NCBI GenBank assembly: GCA_964503315.1
Contig: CAZCZL010000014.1
Location: 4,593-68,592 of the forward strand
Direction of reading: 5' to 3'
DNA from: FEB-12 sp964503315
Lineage (GTDB): Bacteria; Zixibacteria; MSB-5A5; GN15; FEB-12
Length of the DNA: 64,000 nucleotides
The position numbers were made by a program, and so were the translations under genes. Numbering within the stretch: the first letter of the stretch is position 1; the number at the start of each line of letters is the position of its first letter. Below, one piece after another: positions 52,891 to 62,967 of this stretch. Under the pieces are notes generated by a model that saw nothing but the letters and a program-made list of their open reading frames with translations, was not told the origin of the DNA and made no database searches.

Positions 52891-53964
52891 ATGCGAAAAC
52901 TGATTCCCCTATTCAGCGTTCTTGTTTTAGTAATTCTTGGCGGCTGCGGACAGGACCCCTCCAAGTCCGTCTATGACACAAAAACCAATCCCGAGGGTTA
53001 CCCCGCGCGCGCCTGCCTGATGCTCGAGCAAATAGAGTCTGGCGAACTAGCCACCTACGACGACATCACCAACAATTTCGGCCAACTCTATACCTCGTTC
53101 CCTGAACTGCTTGACAATCTCCAGTGGCAGCAACTAATAGAGAAACTAGGCGTGAAGTTCCGCTATCGCGCGGATCAACTGGTCGATTCCGGCGTCGTCT
53201 GGTATCGCGAAGCCGCCAAGCTGTACACGCTTGCGGCCTTTGCCCGCCCACTCGATGAACGGCTTCAGCATCGCAACAATATGTTCGCCACCTACGAGAA
53301 GGCGGTGCAGGACTCGGTCATTCCACCTAATTTCGATCCGGTCACCGTGCCGATCGAGGTTCCGGATCAGTTGCGCATTCTTCGTTATTTCATGCTCGAT
53401 GACTCTATTCATCAGCAGTTCGCCAACGAGTTTCTGGTCCCCCGCATTCTGAACCGTCATGCAGCCGAGGCCGCTATGAAGGTGGTCGGCCCACAGCAGC
53501 TCCCGGTGATCGACAAATGTTTCCTGACCACACTCGGCTTCAAATATCGCGGCCCCAGTCAGCCAATGGCCAGTTTTGCCGAACCGGCCATCGATCTGAT
53601 GTCCTGCCAGATCGCACGCCAACCCAATGGTTGGTATCACGCCGAGTTCTACTTTATCCCGCGCGAAAGCCTCAAGGCAGACTACACTGTGGCACTCCGT
53701 CTGGCCGTTTCCGATTCCACAGCGGCCAACCCTGCTACAACTTTCCGCCAATTATCCTTTGATTTCCATCCGAATCGGTCGACCCAAGGCTGGAAAGCGG
53801 GCGAGCTCGCGCCGGCCTATCGACGGTTCGCCTATCCCGGCGAGATCAGTCAGGTCGCGATCGGCATTTACGAGAAGTCGGCGGACTCAACTCATTTCGT
53901 CTCACTGCGCGATACCGGCGAGCCGATCCTGGTTCTGCCACATTCGGTTATCAGCGGCCGTTGA
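52891..53964 (+). CDS. Putative lipoprotein, gene 5 of the cluster
   Basis: 357 residues from ATG 52891 (GTG 52882 also open). The signal VILGGC (Cys19) marks a lipoprotein. The mature part looks all-helical at first (LIEKLGVKFRYRADQLVDS) and then beta-rich, without a recognised domain. It is separated by 70 bp from gene 4, so it may have its own promoter or be the last gene of the operon. Its position suggests an outer or inner membrane partner of the membrane proteins before it. Confidence 0.55.
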   Translation: MRKLIPLFSVLVLVILGGCGQDPSKSVYDTKTNPEGYPARACLMLEQIESGELATYDDITNNFGQLYTSFPELLDNLQWQQLIEKLGVKFRYRADQLVDSGVVWYREAAKLYTLAAFARPLDERLQHRNNMFATYEKAVQDSVIPPNFDPVTVPIEVPDQLRILRYFMLDDSIHQQFANEFLVPRILNRHAAEAAMKVVGPQQLPVIDKCFLTTLGFKYRGPSQPMASFAEPAIDLMSCQIARQPNGWYHAEFYFIPRESLKADYTVALRLAVSDSTAANPATTFRQLSFDFHPNRSTQGWKAGELAPAYRRFAYPGEISQVAIGIYEKSADSTHFVSLRDTGEPILVLPHSVISGR

Positions 53965-54054
53965 ACGGGCTAACCTCCCCAGCTCTCCCACTTTGCGCTT
54001 TACTTGCCGGGGGGCATTGGCTACTTTGGCCTCAAGTTTCATGGAGATACAGCA

Positions 54055-55029
54055 ATGAAAGTCATAGTCCCGGTAGCGGGAGTTGGAAGCCGGCTTCGCC
54101 CGCACACTCACTCCACCCCCAAAGTATTGCTGCCGGTCGCCGGAAGACCGATCATCGACCATGTTCTGGAGCCGATTGCTCGGCTGAAGCCGGAGGAGGT
54201 GGCCTTTGTCGTCGGTTACCTCGGCGCCGAGATCGAGGCCTACGTCCAGGCGAACTACTCTTTCAAATCCAGATTTGTCTGGCAGGAACGTCTGCTTGGG
54301 CTCGGCCATGCCATCAACCTCGCTGTGCAGCAGATGTCCGACGGCCCCATTCTTGTCGTCCTGGGTGACACGATCGTCGAAACCGATCTGACCAAATTCA
54401 TTGCCGCAGGCGACTATGTCCTGGGCGTGCGACAGGTCTCCGACCCGCACCGCTTCGGTATCGCGGAAGTGCGCAATGGTTTTGTAACGAATCTGGAGGA
54501 GAAGCCTTCCATTCCCAAAACCAACCTCGCCGTTATCGGCTTGTACTATTTCCATGAATCCCAGACGTTGCGCAAAGCGCTTCAGGAACATTCCGCATCC
54601 GGCATGACCACCCAGGGTGAAGTGCAGTTCACCGACGCCCTGCAGCGAATGATCAAGACGGGAACGAAATTCCTTCCATACGAGGTCAACGGATGGTACG
54701 ACTGCGGCAAGAAAGAGACTGTCCTCGAGACCAACCGTCACTTCCTCAGTTATGAGACCTCGACGCCGACCCGTGAAGGCTGCACCATTATCCCGCCGGT
54801 CTTCATCGCCGAATCAGCGCGGGTGACCGCTTCGGTAATCGGCCCCTATGTCGCCATATCCGACGAGGCCGTGGTCGAAAGTTCAGTCATCAAAAATTCC
54901 ATCATCGGCCCGAAAGCGAGCGTCCGGAATCTCATCCTGCATGATTCGCTGGTCGGGAGTAACGCGACGCTCAACGGCGTCAGCTCGGTTGTCAATGTGG
55001 GTGATTCGTCGGAAACGGCCTTCACCTGA
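54055..55029 (+). CDS. Sugar-phosphate nucleotidyltransferase with left-handed beta-helix
   Basis: 324 residues from ATG 54055 (GGAGA upstream), so the product begins with the nucleotide-binding loop GVGSRLRPHTHSTPK (consensus GxGxRLxPxTxxxPK). GDTIVETD is the metal/sugar-binding site. The last about 70 residues have hexapeptide-like repeats (ARVTASVIGPYVAIS, VVESSVIKNSIIGP). It should make an NDP-sugar (glucose- or mannose-like) from NTP and sugar-1-P. The exact sugar is unknown. Confidence 0.85.
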   Translation: MKVIVPVAGVGSRLRPHTHSTPKVLLPVAGRPIIDHVLEPIARLKPEEVAFVVGYLGAEIEAYVQANYSFKSRFVWQERLLGLGHAINLAVQQMSDGPILVVLGDTIVETDLTKFIAAGDYVLGVRQVSDPHRFGIAEVRNGFVTNLEEKPSIPKTNLAVIGLYYFHESQTLRKALQEHSASGMTTQGEVQFTDALQRMIKTGTKFLPYEVNGWYDCGKKETVLETNRHFLSYETSTPTREGCTIIPPVFIAESARVTASVIGPYVAISDEAVVESSVIKNSIIGPKASVRNLILHDSLVGSNATLNGVSSVVNVGDSSETAFT

Positions 55030-55067
55030 GCATAGAGTATACGAAGCACCACAAGGAGTATGTAGTC

Positions 55068-56231
<1,164 letters not shown>

Positions 56232-56234
56232 ACC

Positions 56235-57491
56235 ATGATCAAGTCGGATATTAAGAATATCAAGCTTGCCGCGCAGGGGAAGCAGAAGATCGAATGGGCC
56301 GACCGCTCGATGCCGGTCCTCGAACTGATCCGTGAGCGGTTCACCAAAGAAAAACCGCTCAAAGGTGTCAATATCGCGGCCTGTCTGCATGTGACGACTG
56401 AGACCGCCAACCTGATGCGGACGCTCAAAGCCGGCGGCGCCAATCTGACGTTATGTGCGTCGAATCCCCTCTCTACGCAGGATGACACAGCCGCCGCGCT
56501 GGTCGCGGAATACGGCATTTCCACCTTCGCCATCAATGGCGAAGACCACAAGACCTACTACAAGCATATTCATCAGGCGCTGGATATCGAGCCGCATATC
56601 ACGATGGATGACGGCGCCGATCTGGTCTCGACTCTTCACACCGAACGAAAGAGCCAGGCGGGCAAAGTCTGGGCAGGGACGGAAGAGACCACCACGGGTG
56701 TCATTCGTCTCAAAGCAATGGAGCAGAACAACGCGCTTCTGTTTCCGGTGATCGCGGTGAATGAGTCTAAGACGAAGCATCTGTTCGACAATCGGTACGG
56801 TACCGGACAGTCAACTTTAGATGGTGTCATTCGTGCCACCAATATGCTGATCGCCGGCTCAACCGTAGTGATCGCCGGTTACGGATGGTGCGGGCGTGGT
56901 GTTGCCAGTCGCGCCAAAGGTCTCGGGGCGAATGTGATCGTCACCGAGGTCGACGCGGTCAAGGGTATCGAAGCGGCGATGGATGGCTTTATGGTGATGC
57001 CGATGGCCAAGGCTGCCTCGATGGGTGATCTGTTTATTACGGTGACTGGTGATATCAATGTCATCCGACTTGAGCATGTGCTCAAAATGAAAGACCGCGC
57101 CATCATCTGTAATTCCGGCCATTTCAATGTTGAGATCGATCTGAAGGCGATCGCCAAAGCGGCGAAGTCTCATCGAATCGTCCGACCGCATGTCGAGGAG
57201 TTTGTGATCGGGAAGCGGTGCGTGTATATCCTCGCCGATGGCCGTTTGATCAACTTGGCTTCTGCCGAGGGACATCCGGCGATGGTGATGGATATGTCGT
57301 TCGCCAACCAGGCAATCGCGGCTGAGTATGTGGTGCAGAACCACGCCAAGCTGCAGAAGCGGGTCTACTCGGTTCCGGAGAAGCTGGATAATCTGATCGC
57401 GAGTCTGAAGCTGAAGTCGATGGGTGTCTCTATCGACCGCCTAACGCCCGAGCAGAAGAAGTATCTGGCAAGCTGGGAGTTGGGGACTTGA
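56235..57491 (+). CDS. ahcY: S-adenosylhomocysteinase
   Basis: 418 residues. NAD-binding loop VVIAGYGWCGRGVA and the substrate segments ETANLMRTLKAGGA, CASNPLSTQDD, ATTEE-type TEETTTGV and NSGHFNVEID are characteristic. It hydrolyses S-adenosylhomocysteine to adenosine and homocysteine, removing the inhibitor of methyltransferases and completing the methyl cycle with MetK. It starts three bases after metK and is followed by a terminator. Confidence 0.96.
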   Translation: MIKSDIKNIKLAAQGKQKIEWADRSMPVLELIRERFTKEKPLKGVNIAACLHVTTETANLMRTLKAGGANLTLCASNPLSTQDDTAAALVAEYGISTFAINGEDHKTYYKHIHQALDIEPHITMDDGADLVSTLHTERKSQAGKVWAGTEETTTGVIRLKAMEQNNALLFPVIAVNESKTKHLFDNRYGTGQSTLDGVIRATNMLIAGSTVVIAGYGWCGRGVASRAKGLGANVIVTEVDAVKGIEAAMDGFMVMPMAKAASMGDLFITVTGDINVIRLEHVLKMKDRAIICNSGHFNVEIDLKAIAKAAKSHRIVRPHVEEFVIGKRCVYILADGRLINLASAEGHPAMVMDMSFANQAIAAEYVVQNHAKLQKRVYSVPEKLDNLIASLKLKSMGVSIDRLTPEQKKYLASWELGT

Positions 57492-57511
57492 TCTGCCATT
57501 AATGATGATTT

Positions 57512-57540
57512 AAAGGCGAAGCCGTGTGGTTTCGCCTTTT
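57512..57540 (+). terminator. Rho-independent terminator of metK-ahcY
   Basis: AAAGGCGAA/TTCGCCTTT stem with a 10-base loop, followed by TTTTG. It lies about 20 bp after the ahcY stop. Confidence 0.85.
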
Positions 57541-57563
57541 GTTGTTACTGATGGTGTGATGAC

Positions 57564-57618
57564 GTCGTCATTGCGAGGAACATGCGAACGGAGTGAGCGG
57601 TCGACGAAGCAACCAACT
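57564..57618. repeat. Dispersed intergenic repeat (CGTCATTGCGAGGA-type)
   Basis: CGTCATTGCGAGGAACATGCG ... GACGAAGCAA resembles a widely dispersed bacterial intergenic repeat. It sits between the ahcY terminator and the end of the TetR gene. Confidence 0.5.
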
Positions 57619-57623
57619 CTCTG

Positions 57624-58277
57624 TTACGCTTTTATCCCATCAAACAGCACCGAAATCAAGTATTCCCCAGATGGTCGCGAGGAGATCCGCTTCCCAGCGT
57701 ATTCTCTTCCGACAAGCGCGCCGAAGATGATCGCCACAAGATAGCCGGTAAGCTCCGGTTTGACATCGCGGCGTATCTCCCCCGTCTCTTCCCCGCGCTC
57801 GATGATCTCCTGCACATACTCGTGCACATGCCGTTCGATATCGATCCCTTCTATCTCCACAGCGGCGTGCTCCATCGCGTGCGTCGCGAACAGGTAGAAA
57901 ATCTTTTCCGCCGGAAAAAGCTTCGCGTTGAGCACGACAGCATGATACAGGTGCAGTAGTCGATCACGAGCAAGCACCGCCTTCTCCTGGTGTTTTACTT
58001 CGGCGATCCACTTCCCGAAGAAATCATCGAAGACCAGAATGACAAACTCCAACAAATGCGATTTGGACGGAAAGTACTGGAAGAACGACCCCTTGGATAT
58101 CCCCGCTTCTTTGCACAACCGGTCGATCGGCAGACCATCATACCCGTATCGTCCAAATAGCCGTATCGCCGTTTGATAGATAAGATTCTTCTTCTCCGGC
58201 GGTAGTCGCCGGAAAGTCTCGGTAACTACCTTCAGCTTGGCTAATTGCGCTATCTGATTCTCATCAATGACCGGCAT
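57624..58277 (-). CDS. TetR-family transcriptional regulator
   Basis: 217 residues. The N-terminal DNA-binding domain has IYQTAIRLFGRYGYDGLPIDRLCKEAGISKGSFFQYFPSK-type HTH (about 32-72), with the recognition helix around GISKGSFFQYF. The rest is a helical ligand-binding domain without an obvious ligand. The likely own operator lies 15 bp upstream of the start (58293-58310), suggesting autorepression. It is divergent from the inositol-1-phosphate synthase gene, which may be regulated too. Confidence 0.9.
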   Translation of the reverse strand: MPVIDENQIAQLAKLKVVTETFRRLPPEKKNLIYQTAIRLFGRYGYDGLPIDRLCKEAGISKGSFFQYFPSKSHLLEFVILVFDDFFGKWIAEVKHQEKAVLARDRLLHLYHAVVLNAKLFPAEKIFYLFATHAMEHAAVEIEGIDIERHVHEYVQEIIERGEETGEIRRDVKPELTGYLVAIIFGALVGREYAGKRISSRPSGEYLISVLFDGIKA

Positions 58278-58292
58278 CCCGATACCTCATAT

Positions 58293-58310
58293 TATGACTA
58301 TTTGGTCATA
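58293..58310. promoter_or_regulatory. Putative TetR-family operator
   Basis: Perfect inverted repeat TATGAC-TATTTG-GTCATA in AT-rich DNA, 15 bp upstream of the TetR start. A second weaker inverted repeat, ATATAC-N7-GTATAT, lies at 58315-58333 and may be part of the promoter. Confidence 0.6.
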
Positions 58311-58437
58311 GAATATATACTATTACTGTATATTTGTCGTCAAGATTTCATTTCCGTTTGACTGGCGACGATAGCGGAATAGATTGCCGGGTATTACGAC
58401 CTGATAATTCACACTTAGAGGAAGGGATACCTGAACA

Positions 58438-59625
58438 ATGGGTAAAGTACGAGTCGCCATTATCGGCGTCGGCAACTGCGCGTCATCGCTGGTGCAAGGT
58501 GTCGAATTCTACAAGAAGGCGAAAGATGATGATATGGTGCCGGGGTTGATGCATGTCAACCTGGGTGGCTATCATATCCGTGATATCGAGTTCTCCGCCG
58601 CCATCGATATCGACAAAAACAAGGTCGGCAAGGATCTGGCGGATGCCGTCTTCACTAAGCCGAACTGCACGTACAAGTTTTCCAACGTGCCCAAGACCGG
58701 TGTCATCGTCCAGCGCGGCATGACCCACGATGGCCTCGGCCATTATCTTTCTCAGATCATCGAGAAGGCCCCCGGTGACACGGTCGATATCGTGAAACTG
58801 CTTCGCGACACCAAGACCGATGTCGTCATCAACTACCTGCCGGTCGGCTCGGAAGAAGCGACCAAGTGGTATGTTGAGCAGATCCTCGAAGCCGGCTGCG
58901 GTCTTGTTAACTGCATTCCGGTCTTCATCGCCCGTGAGCCGTATTGGCAGAAGCGGTTCCGTGAGAAAGGTCTCCCGGTCATCGGCGATGATATCAAATC
59001 GCAGGTTGGCGCCACGATCGTCCACCGCATCATGACCCGCCTTTTCTACGAGCGCGGAGTTCGTCTTGAGCGGACCAGCCAGCTCAACGTCGGCGGCAAC
59101 ACCGACTTCCTGAATATGCTGGAGCGTTCGCGCCTCGAGTCCAAAAAGATCTCCAAGACCAACTCGGTGACCAGCCAGTTGCCGTACGAGATGGAGCCGG
59201 CCAATATCCATATCGGTCCGTCCGACTATGTCGAGTGGCTCTCCGACCGCAAGTGGGCGTATATCCGCATGGAAGGGACGACCTTTGGCAATGTCCCGCT
59301 CAACTGCGAGATGAAGCTGGAAGTTTGGGACTCCCCGAACTCCGCCGGTGTGGTGATCGATGCCGTCCGTTGCTGCAAGCTCGGTATGGACAACGGTCTC
59401 TCCGGCGCGTTGATCGAGCCGTCCTCCTACTTCAAGAAATCTCCGCCGGTACAGTACACGGACGAGGAAGCTCGCCGCCTGACCGAGGAATTCATCGCGA
59501 AGTACGGCTGGAAACAGGCTGGCAAGGCTGAAAAGCCGATGCGTGCCGCCGCTCGCAAGCCCGCGACTGCTGCTCCGGCCAAGCAGGCCGCCGGCAAAAA
59601 AAGAGTCGTGAAGAAGAAAAAATAA
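58438..59625 (+). CDS. Myo-inositol-1-phosphate synthase with basic tail
   Basis: 395 residues. The N-terminal VRVAIIGVGNCASSLVQG is the NAD-binding loop, and GDDIKSQVGATIVHR, LNVGGNTDFLNML and SYFKKSPP are core motifs of the enzyme converting glucose-6-P to inositol-1-P. The last about 35 residues are Ala/Lys/Arg-rich (ARKPATAAPAKQAAGKKRVVKKKK-like pattern, 363-395) and not part of the fold; a basic tail like this may bind nucleic acid or membranes. The ATG is preceded by AGGAAGGG about nine bases upstream. Followed by a strong terminator. Confidence 0.93.
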   Translation: MGKVRVAIIGVGNCASSLVQGVEFYKKAKDDDMVPGLMHVNLGGYHIRDIEFSAAIDIDKNKVGKDLADAVFTKPNCTYKFSNVPKTGVIVQRGMTHDGLGHYLSQIIEKAPGDTVDIVKLLRDTKTDVVINYLPVGSEEATKWYVEQILEAGCGLVNCIPVFIAREPYWQKRFREKGLPVIGDDIKSQVGATIVHRIMTRLFYERGVRLERTSQLNVGGNTDFLNMLERSRLESKKISKTNSVTSQLPYEMEPANIHIGPSDYVEWLSDRKWAYIRMEGTTFGNVPLNCEMKLEVWDSPNSAGVVIDAVRCCKLGMDNGLSGALIEPSSYFKKSPPVQYTDEEARRLTEEFIAKYGWKQAGKAEKPMRAAARKPATAAPAKQAAGKKRVVKKKK

Positions 59626-59656
59626 GTTTCCTCTTCTTCCGTCTCGTCTCTACTTT

Positions 59657-59687
59657 AACCGGCGACCATTGGTCGCCGGTTCTTTAT
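59657..59687 (+). terminator. Rho-independent terminator of the inositol-1-phosphate synthase gene
   Basis: Perfect 11-bp stem AACCGGCGACC/GGTCGCCGGTT with loop ATT, then TCTTTATT. Confidence 0.88.
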
Positions 59688-59709
59688 TGAAAGCGGCAGA
59701 CAGAGCAGT

Positions 59710-60339
59710 ATGACTCAGAAACTCAGCGGCAAACTGATCACCTTCGAAGGGATCGATGGCTCCGGGAAATCGACCCACCTGGTCCGCTGCCAGCATTGGC
59801 TGGTAGAGCGCGGACTTTCGGTGCGGGTGCTGCGTGAGCCGGGGTCAACCGAGGTCGCTGAGCGTATCCGCGCTATTCTTTTGGATCGCAAGGCGCAAAT
59901 GACGCCGCTCACCGAATTGCTGCTGTATGAAGCCTCCCGCGCCGATATTGTCGACCAGCAGATTCGTCCACTTCTCAAGAAAGGGCATATAATCCTTCTG
60001 GATAGGTTTTACGACAGCACCACCGCCTATCAGGGATATGGACGCAAGCTGGATATCAAGATGGTCAAGCAATTGAACGCGATCGCCACCAGCCGGACCG
60101 TGCCGGATCTGACGCTGTTCTTTGATGTTGATATCGCCACCGGCATGAGCCGACTAGGCAAGGACCTTGATCGGCTTGAGTCTGAGTCGCGCGCGTTCTT
60201 CCGCAGGGTCCGCGCCGGATTTCTGGAGATCGCCCGGAAAGAAAAGCGCCGGGTGAAAGTAATCGACGCTACGCGCTCGATAGATATAGTCTTCGAAGAT
60301 GTCCGGCGCCTTGTCGCCCAGAAACTGAATCTTGCATGA
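59710..60339 (+). CDS. tmk: Thymidylate kinase
   Basis: 209 residues. P-loop FEGIDGSGKST, LREPGSTEVAERIR (DRx-like lid/dTMP site) and LDRFYDSTTAYQG (catalytic Asp-Arg motif) are diagnostic. It phosphorylates dTMP to dTDP for DNA synthesis. The stop overlaps the next gene by 4 bp (ATGA). Confidence 0.95.
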   Translation: MTQKLSGKLITFEGIDGSGKSTHLVRCQHWLVERGLSVRVLREPGSTEVAERIRAILLDRKAQMTPLTELLLYEASRADIVDQQIRPLLKKGHIILLDRFYDSTTAYQGYGRKLDIKMVKQLNAIATSRTVPDLTLFFDVDIATGMSRLGKDLDRLESESRAFFRRVRAGFLEIARKEKRRVKVIDATRSIDIVFEDVRRLVAQKLNLA

Positions 60340-61919
60340 CCGATTCATCCCCCAAGATCGACCGTCGCGACCTGCTGCTGGCGAGCATCTTCGCTTTCCT
60401 GCTGACCGTGATTTGCGGCGTGATCGGCATGGTCGTCCTCTCCGACCCGGATATAGAGCGGGCATTCAAGATCCCATCCATAGCTCTCCAGATCCAACGT
60501 GAATACTCCGGCCAGGTGAATTGGGATAAGATGTTTGATGCCGCGCGTAGAGCGATGTTCGCCGATCTCGACCGCTATTCCGACTATGTTGAGCCAAGTA
60601 CTTTCCGCGCGATGGATGAAGAACTGACCGGCGGCTACACTGGTATTGGTGTCTCTGTCGTGCGCCACGAGCAAGGTCTGCTGGTGATGGCCGTGCGCGA
60701 GGATGGTCCTTCGGACAAAGTCGGCCTGATGACCGGTGATATCATCATCCAGGTTGATTCAACCTCGCTTAATGGCAAAGAAGTCGCCGAAGCGACCGAT
60801 CTGCTACGCGGACGCGAAGGGACCTCTGTTGGTTTATCAGTATTCCGCCCATCAACCGGCGATACGCTTTCCATCACCGTCACCCGCCAACGTATAAGTT
60901 TCCAACATATCCCGTTTGCCGGATTCACCCCTGACAGCATGTTGTATGTGCGGCTGTTGGATTTCGATGCCGGCGCGGCCGCTGATCTGCGCAAGGCAAT
61001 AGACACGCTCATCGAAGCAAATCCCGGCAAAGCTCGCGGCATCATGCTTGACCTTCGCGGCAATCCCGGCGGCCTTTTCACCGAAGCATTCGAAACTGCC
61101 GACCTGTTTCTCGAGGCCGGGCAGTTTATTGTCGGCACCGATGCACGCTCACGGTGGAACCGCGAGATCCATGAAGCCACGGGGTACGATATCACGAATG
61201 GGCTGCCGATGGTGGTGCTGGTTGACCGCGGCTCAGCCTCGGCTTCGGAGATCGTTGCCGGCGCGCTCAAGCAATCCGGTCGCGCTGAACTGGTGGGCGA
61301 CACCACATTCGGCAAAGGGCTGGTGCAGGGCTTCACTCGATTTCAGGATGGAAGCGGTGTTCGCCTCACCATCTCGCGTTACTATCTGCAGGGTAATGTC
61401 TACTTGAACGAACTCGACTCGGTGCTGCATGACACCGGCACCGGACTCCCGCCAGATCACTATGTCGATCTTCCGGAGAATGATCCCTTCATTGGGGCGA
61501 TAGAAATATCCCTGCTTCTTTCCAAATTCGCGCACCAGCATCAGGATGACATCATCGCCGGCCCTCCCCCACTGGGACCCGACAGCAGTTGGGGCTCGCA
61601 ATTCGCGACCTTCGCGGCCAGCCAGGGATTTGAGTACATCTCTCCGCGCTCAGACGCCGCCTTACTCGTTCTGTTGACAGCCCAGGCGAGTGGCTATTCC
61701 GCCGAGGTGCAGAAATCCGCGCGCGATCTGTATGATCAGTCGCGCCAACTCGATAGAAGGCTCTTTGTCGACTATCAGGACTACATCGAAATGCGTCTTC
61801 GCCAGGAAGCGTACGAGAGGAAACTCAACGCGTATCGCGCTTACGCCGATGTCATCGTACACGAACGTCCGGACATTAGGGTGGCGGCCGAGGTCCTGAA
61901 AAGGAAAGTCCGCTCGTGA
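60336..61919 (+). CDS. S41-family C-terminal processing peptidase (Ctp) with PDZ domain
   Basis: 527 residues. N-terminal membrane anchor (about 14-34), PDZ domain (about 95-175, YTGIGVSVV ... GLMTGDIIIQVD), and the catalytic domain with Ser302 in GSASASE and Lys327 in TFGKG, 25 residues apart as in characterised Ctp proteases. GNPGGLF is also conserved. The active site should be periplasmic. The C-terminal about 150 residues are less typical. It lies between tmk and the TauE gene with 4-bp overlaps on both sides. Confidence 0.92.
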   Translation: MTDSSPKIDRRDLLLASIFAFLLTVICGVIGMVVLSDPDIERAFKIPSIALQIQREYSGQVNWDKMFDAARRAMFADLDRYSDYVEPSTFRAMDEELTGGYTGIGVSVVRHEQGLLVMAVREDGPSDKVGLMTGDIIIQVDSTSLNGKEVAEATDLLRGREGTSVGLSVFRPSTGDTLSITVTRQRISFQHIPFAGFTPDSMLYVRLLDFDAGAAADLRKAIDTLIEANPGKARGIMLDLRGNPGGLFTEAFETADLFLEAGQFIVGTDARSRWNREIHEATGYDITNGLPMVVLVDRGSASASEIVAGALKQSGRAELVGDTTFGKGLVQGFTRFQDGSGVRLTISRYYLQGNVYLNELDSVLHDTGTGLPPDHYVDLPENDPFIGAIEISLLLSKFAHQHQDDIIAGPPPLGPDSSWGSQFATFAASQGFEYISPRSDAALLVLLTAQASGYSAEVQKSARDLYDQSRQLDRRLFVDYQDYIEMRLRQEAYERKLNAYRAYADVIVHERPDIRVAAEVLKRKVRS

Positions 61920-62674
61920 CGATCGCGCTTCTGATATTCTGTGGCGTCCTCGCCGGATTGATGGGAGGCTATCTCGGTGTTGGCGGCGGAATAGTCATTG
62001 TCCCCTTTCTAACCCTCGTGATGGGGTATGACATCAAAACAGCAATCCCCATCTCGATGGCCGCGATCGTTATCAACTCTCTCGCGTCATCATCCGAGTA
62101 CCTCAAGAAGGGGATGGTCGACCTTGAATTGATGGTCGTGCTGACATGCGCGATGGTGTTCGGCATGATCATCGGAAGCACACTCCTGACCATCGTCCCC
62201 GCCGGCTATGTGAAGCTTCTCCTTGCGACGGTGCTGGTCTATACCGCTGTCTCTCTACTCAAAGGGAAAGAGAAACCGGCGGCCGAAGTGCATGAGAACA
62301 AGCGTTCACGGATGGGACTTTGTGTGATCCTTGCCGCGCTCGGCGGCATCCTGGCGGGACTGGTCGGCATCGGCGGCGGCGTTATCGTCATTCCTCTCAT
62401 GTTCCTGCTGTTCGGCTTGCCGTTGGCCACCGCGCGTGGAACCTCGTCATTCATCGTTGGTTTCTCCGGCGCCGCGTCACTGGTGGTGTACTTCATCAAC
62501 GGGTTAGTGAGCCTCACTGTGGCTCCCGCGGTGATTCTCGGGACGGTCATCGGCGGAAAACTTGGCGGAAGATTGGGAACGGTCGCCAAACCGACGGCGG
62601 TGAAAGTAGTCTTCTTTCTTCTGCTCCTTTATGTTGCGACCAAGCTGGCTCTCGGAGCCTGGAGGGAACTGTGA
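61916..62674 (+). CDS. TauE/SafE-family membrane permease
   Basis: 252 residues with a GTG start overlapping the protease stop (GTGA). About eight helices in two repeated halves, with GGYLGVGGGIVIVPFLTL and GILAGLVGIGGGVIVIPLMF as the paired glycine-rich signatures of the family. Members export sulfite, sulfoacetate or other anions; the substrate here is not known. Confidence 0.88.
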   Translation: MTIALLIFCGVLAGLMGGYLGVGGGIVIVPFLTLVMGYDIKTAIPISMAAIVINSLASSSEYLKKGMVDLELMVVLTCAMVFGMIIGSTLLTIVPAGYVKLLLATVLVYTAVSLLKGKEKPAAEVHENKRSRMGLCVILAALGGILAGLVGIGGGVIVIPLMFLLFGLPLATARGTSSFIVGFSGAASLVVYFINGLVSLTVAPAVILGTVIGGKLGGRLGTVAKPTAVKVVFFLLLLYVATKLALGAWREL

Positions 62675-62958
62675 GCGGAAGATCGTTCATTGATTGGCTC
62701 GTCTCCTTCGATCACTGGTCATGGCTCTTTTTTGTCATCTGGTTTGCCGGAAGTCTCGGGTTGAACCTCGCTGGCATCGATAAGGATGGCACGCTCAGTC
62801 TTTGGGGGATCATTCTGCTCCTGCTCTGCTACCATATTCGCCTGGTCTTCGTCGCCGAGCACTTCAGAGTCGAGGGGCGGTACAAACTTCGTCTTGTGAC
62901 CTATCTTCTGCTGGCCACTCTGGCGATTTCGGTGGCTGTCCAGCTGCTGCGGCAGTAA
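62671..62958 (+). CDS. Small membrane protein, unknown function
   Basis: 95 residues from GTG 62671, with GGAGGG four bases upstream and a 4-bp overlap with the TauE stop (GTGA). About three hydrophobic stretches (near 14-30, 40-58, 74-91) with a short charged loop (EHFRVEGRYK). Not recognised. A longer frame reaching back to 62320 overlaps TauE and is rejected. Confidence 0.6.
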   Translation: MSGRSFIDWLVSFDHWSWLFFVIWFAGSLGLNLAGIDKDGTLSLWGIILLLLCYHIRLVFVAEHFRVEGRYKLRLVTYLLLATLAISVAVQLLRQ

Positions 62959-62967
62959 ATTGATAGA

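Noticed and set aside
54990..55067. SAM riboswitch upstream of metK
   Set aside because: The gap is only 38 bp with no stem structure matching a SAM-I or SAM-II aptamer.
62320..62670. Longer frame for the small membrane protein at 62671
   Set aside because: It overlaps TauE in another frame and reads as shadow sequence; the GTG at 62671 has GGAGGG upstream and a GTGA overlap.
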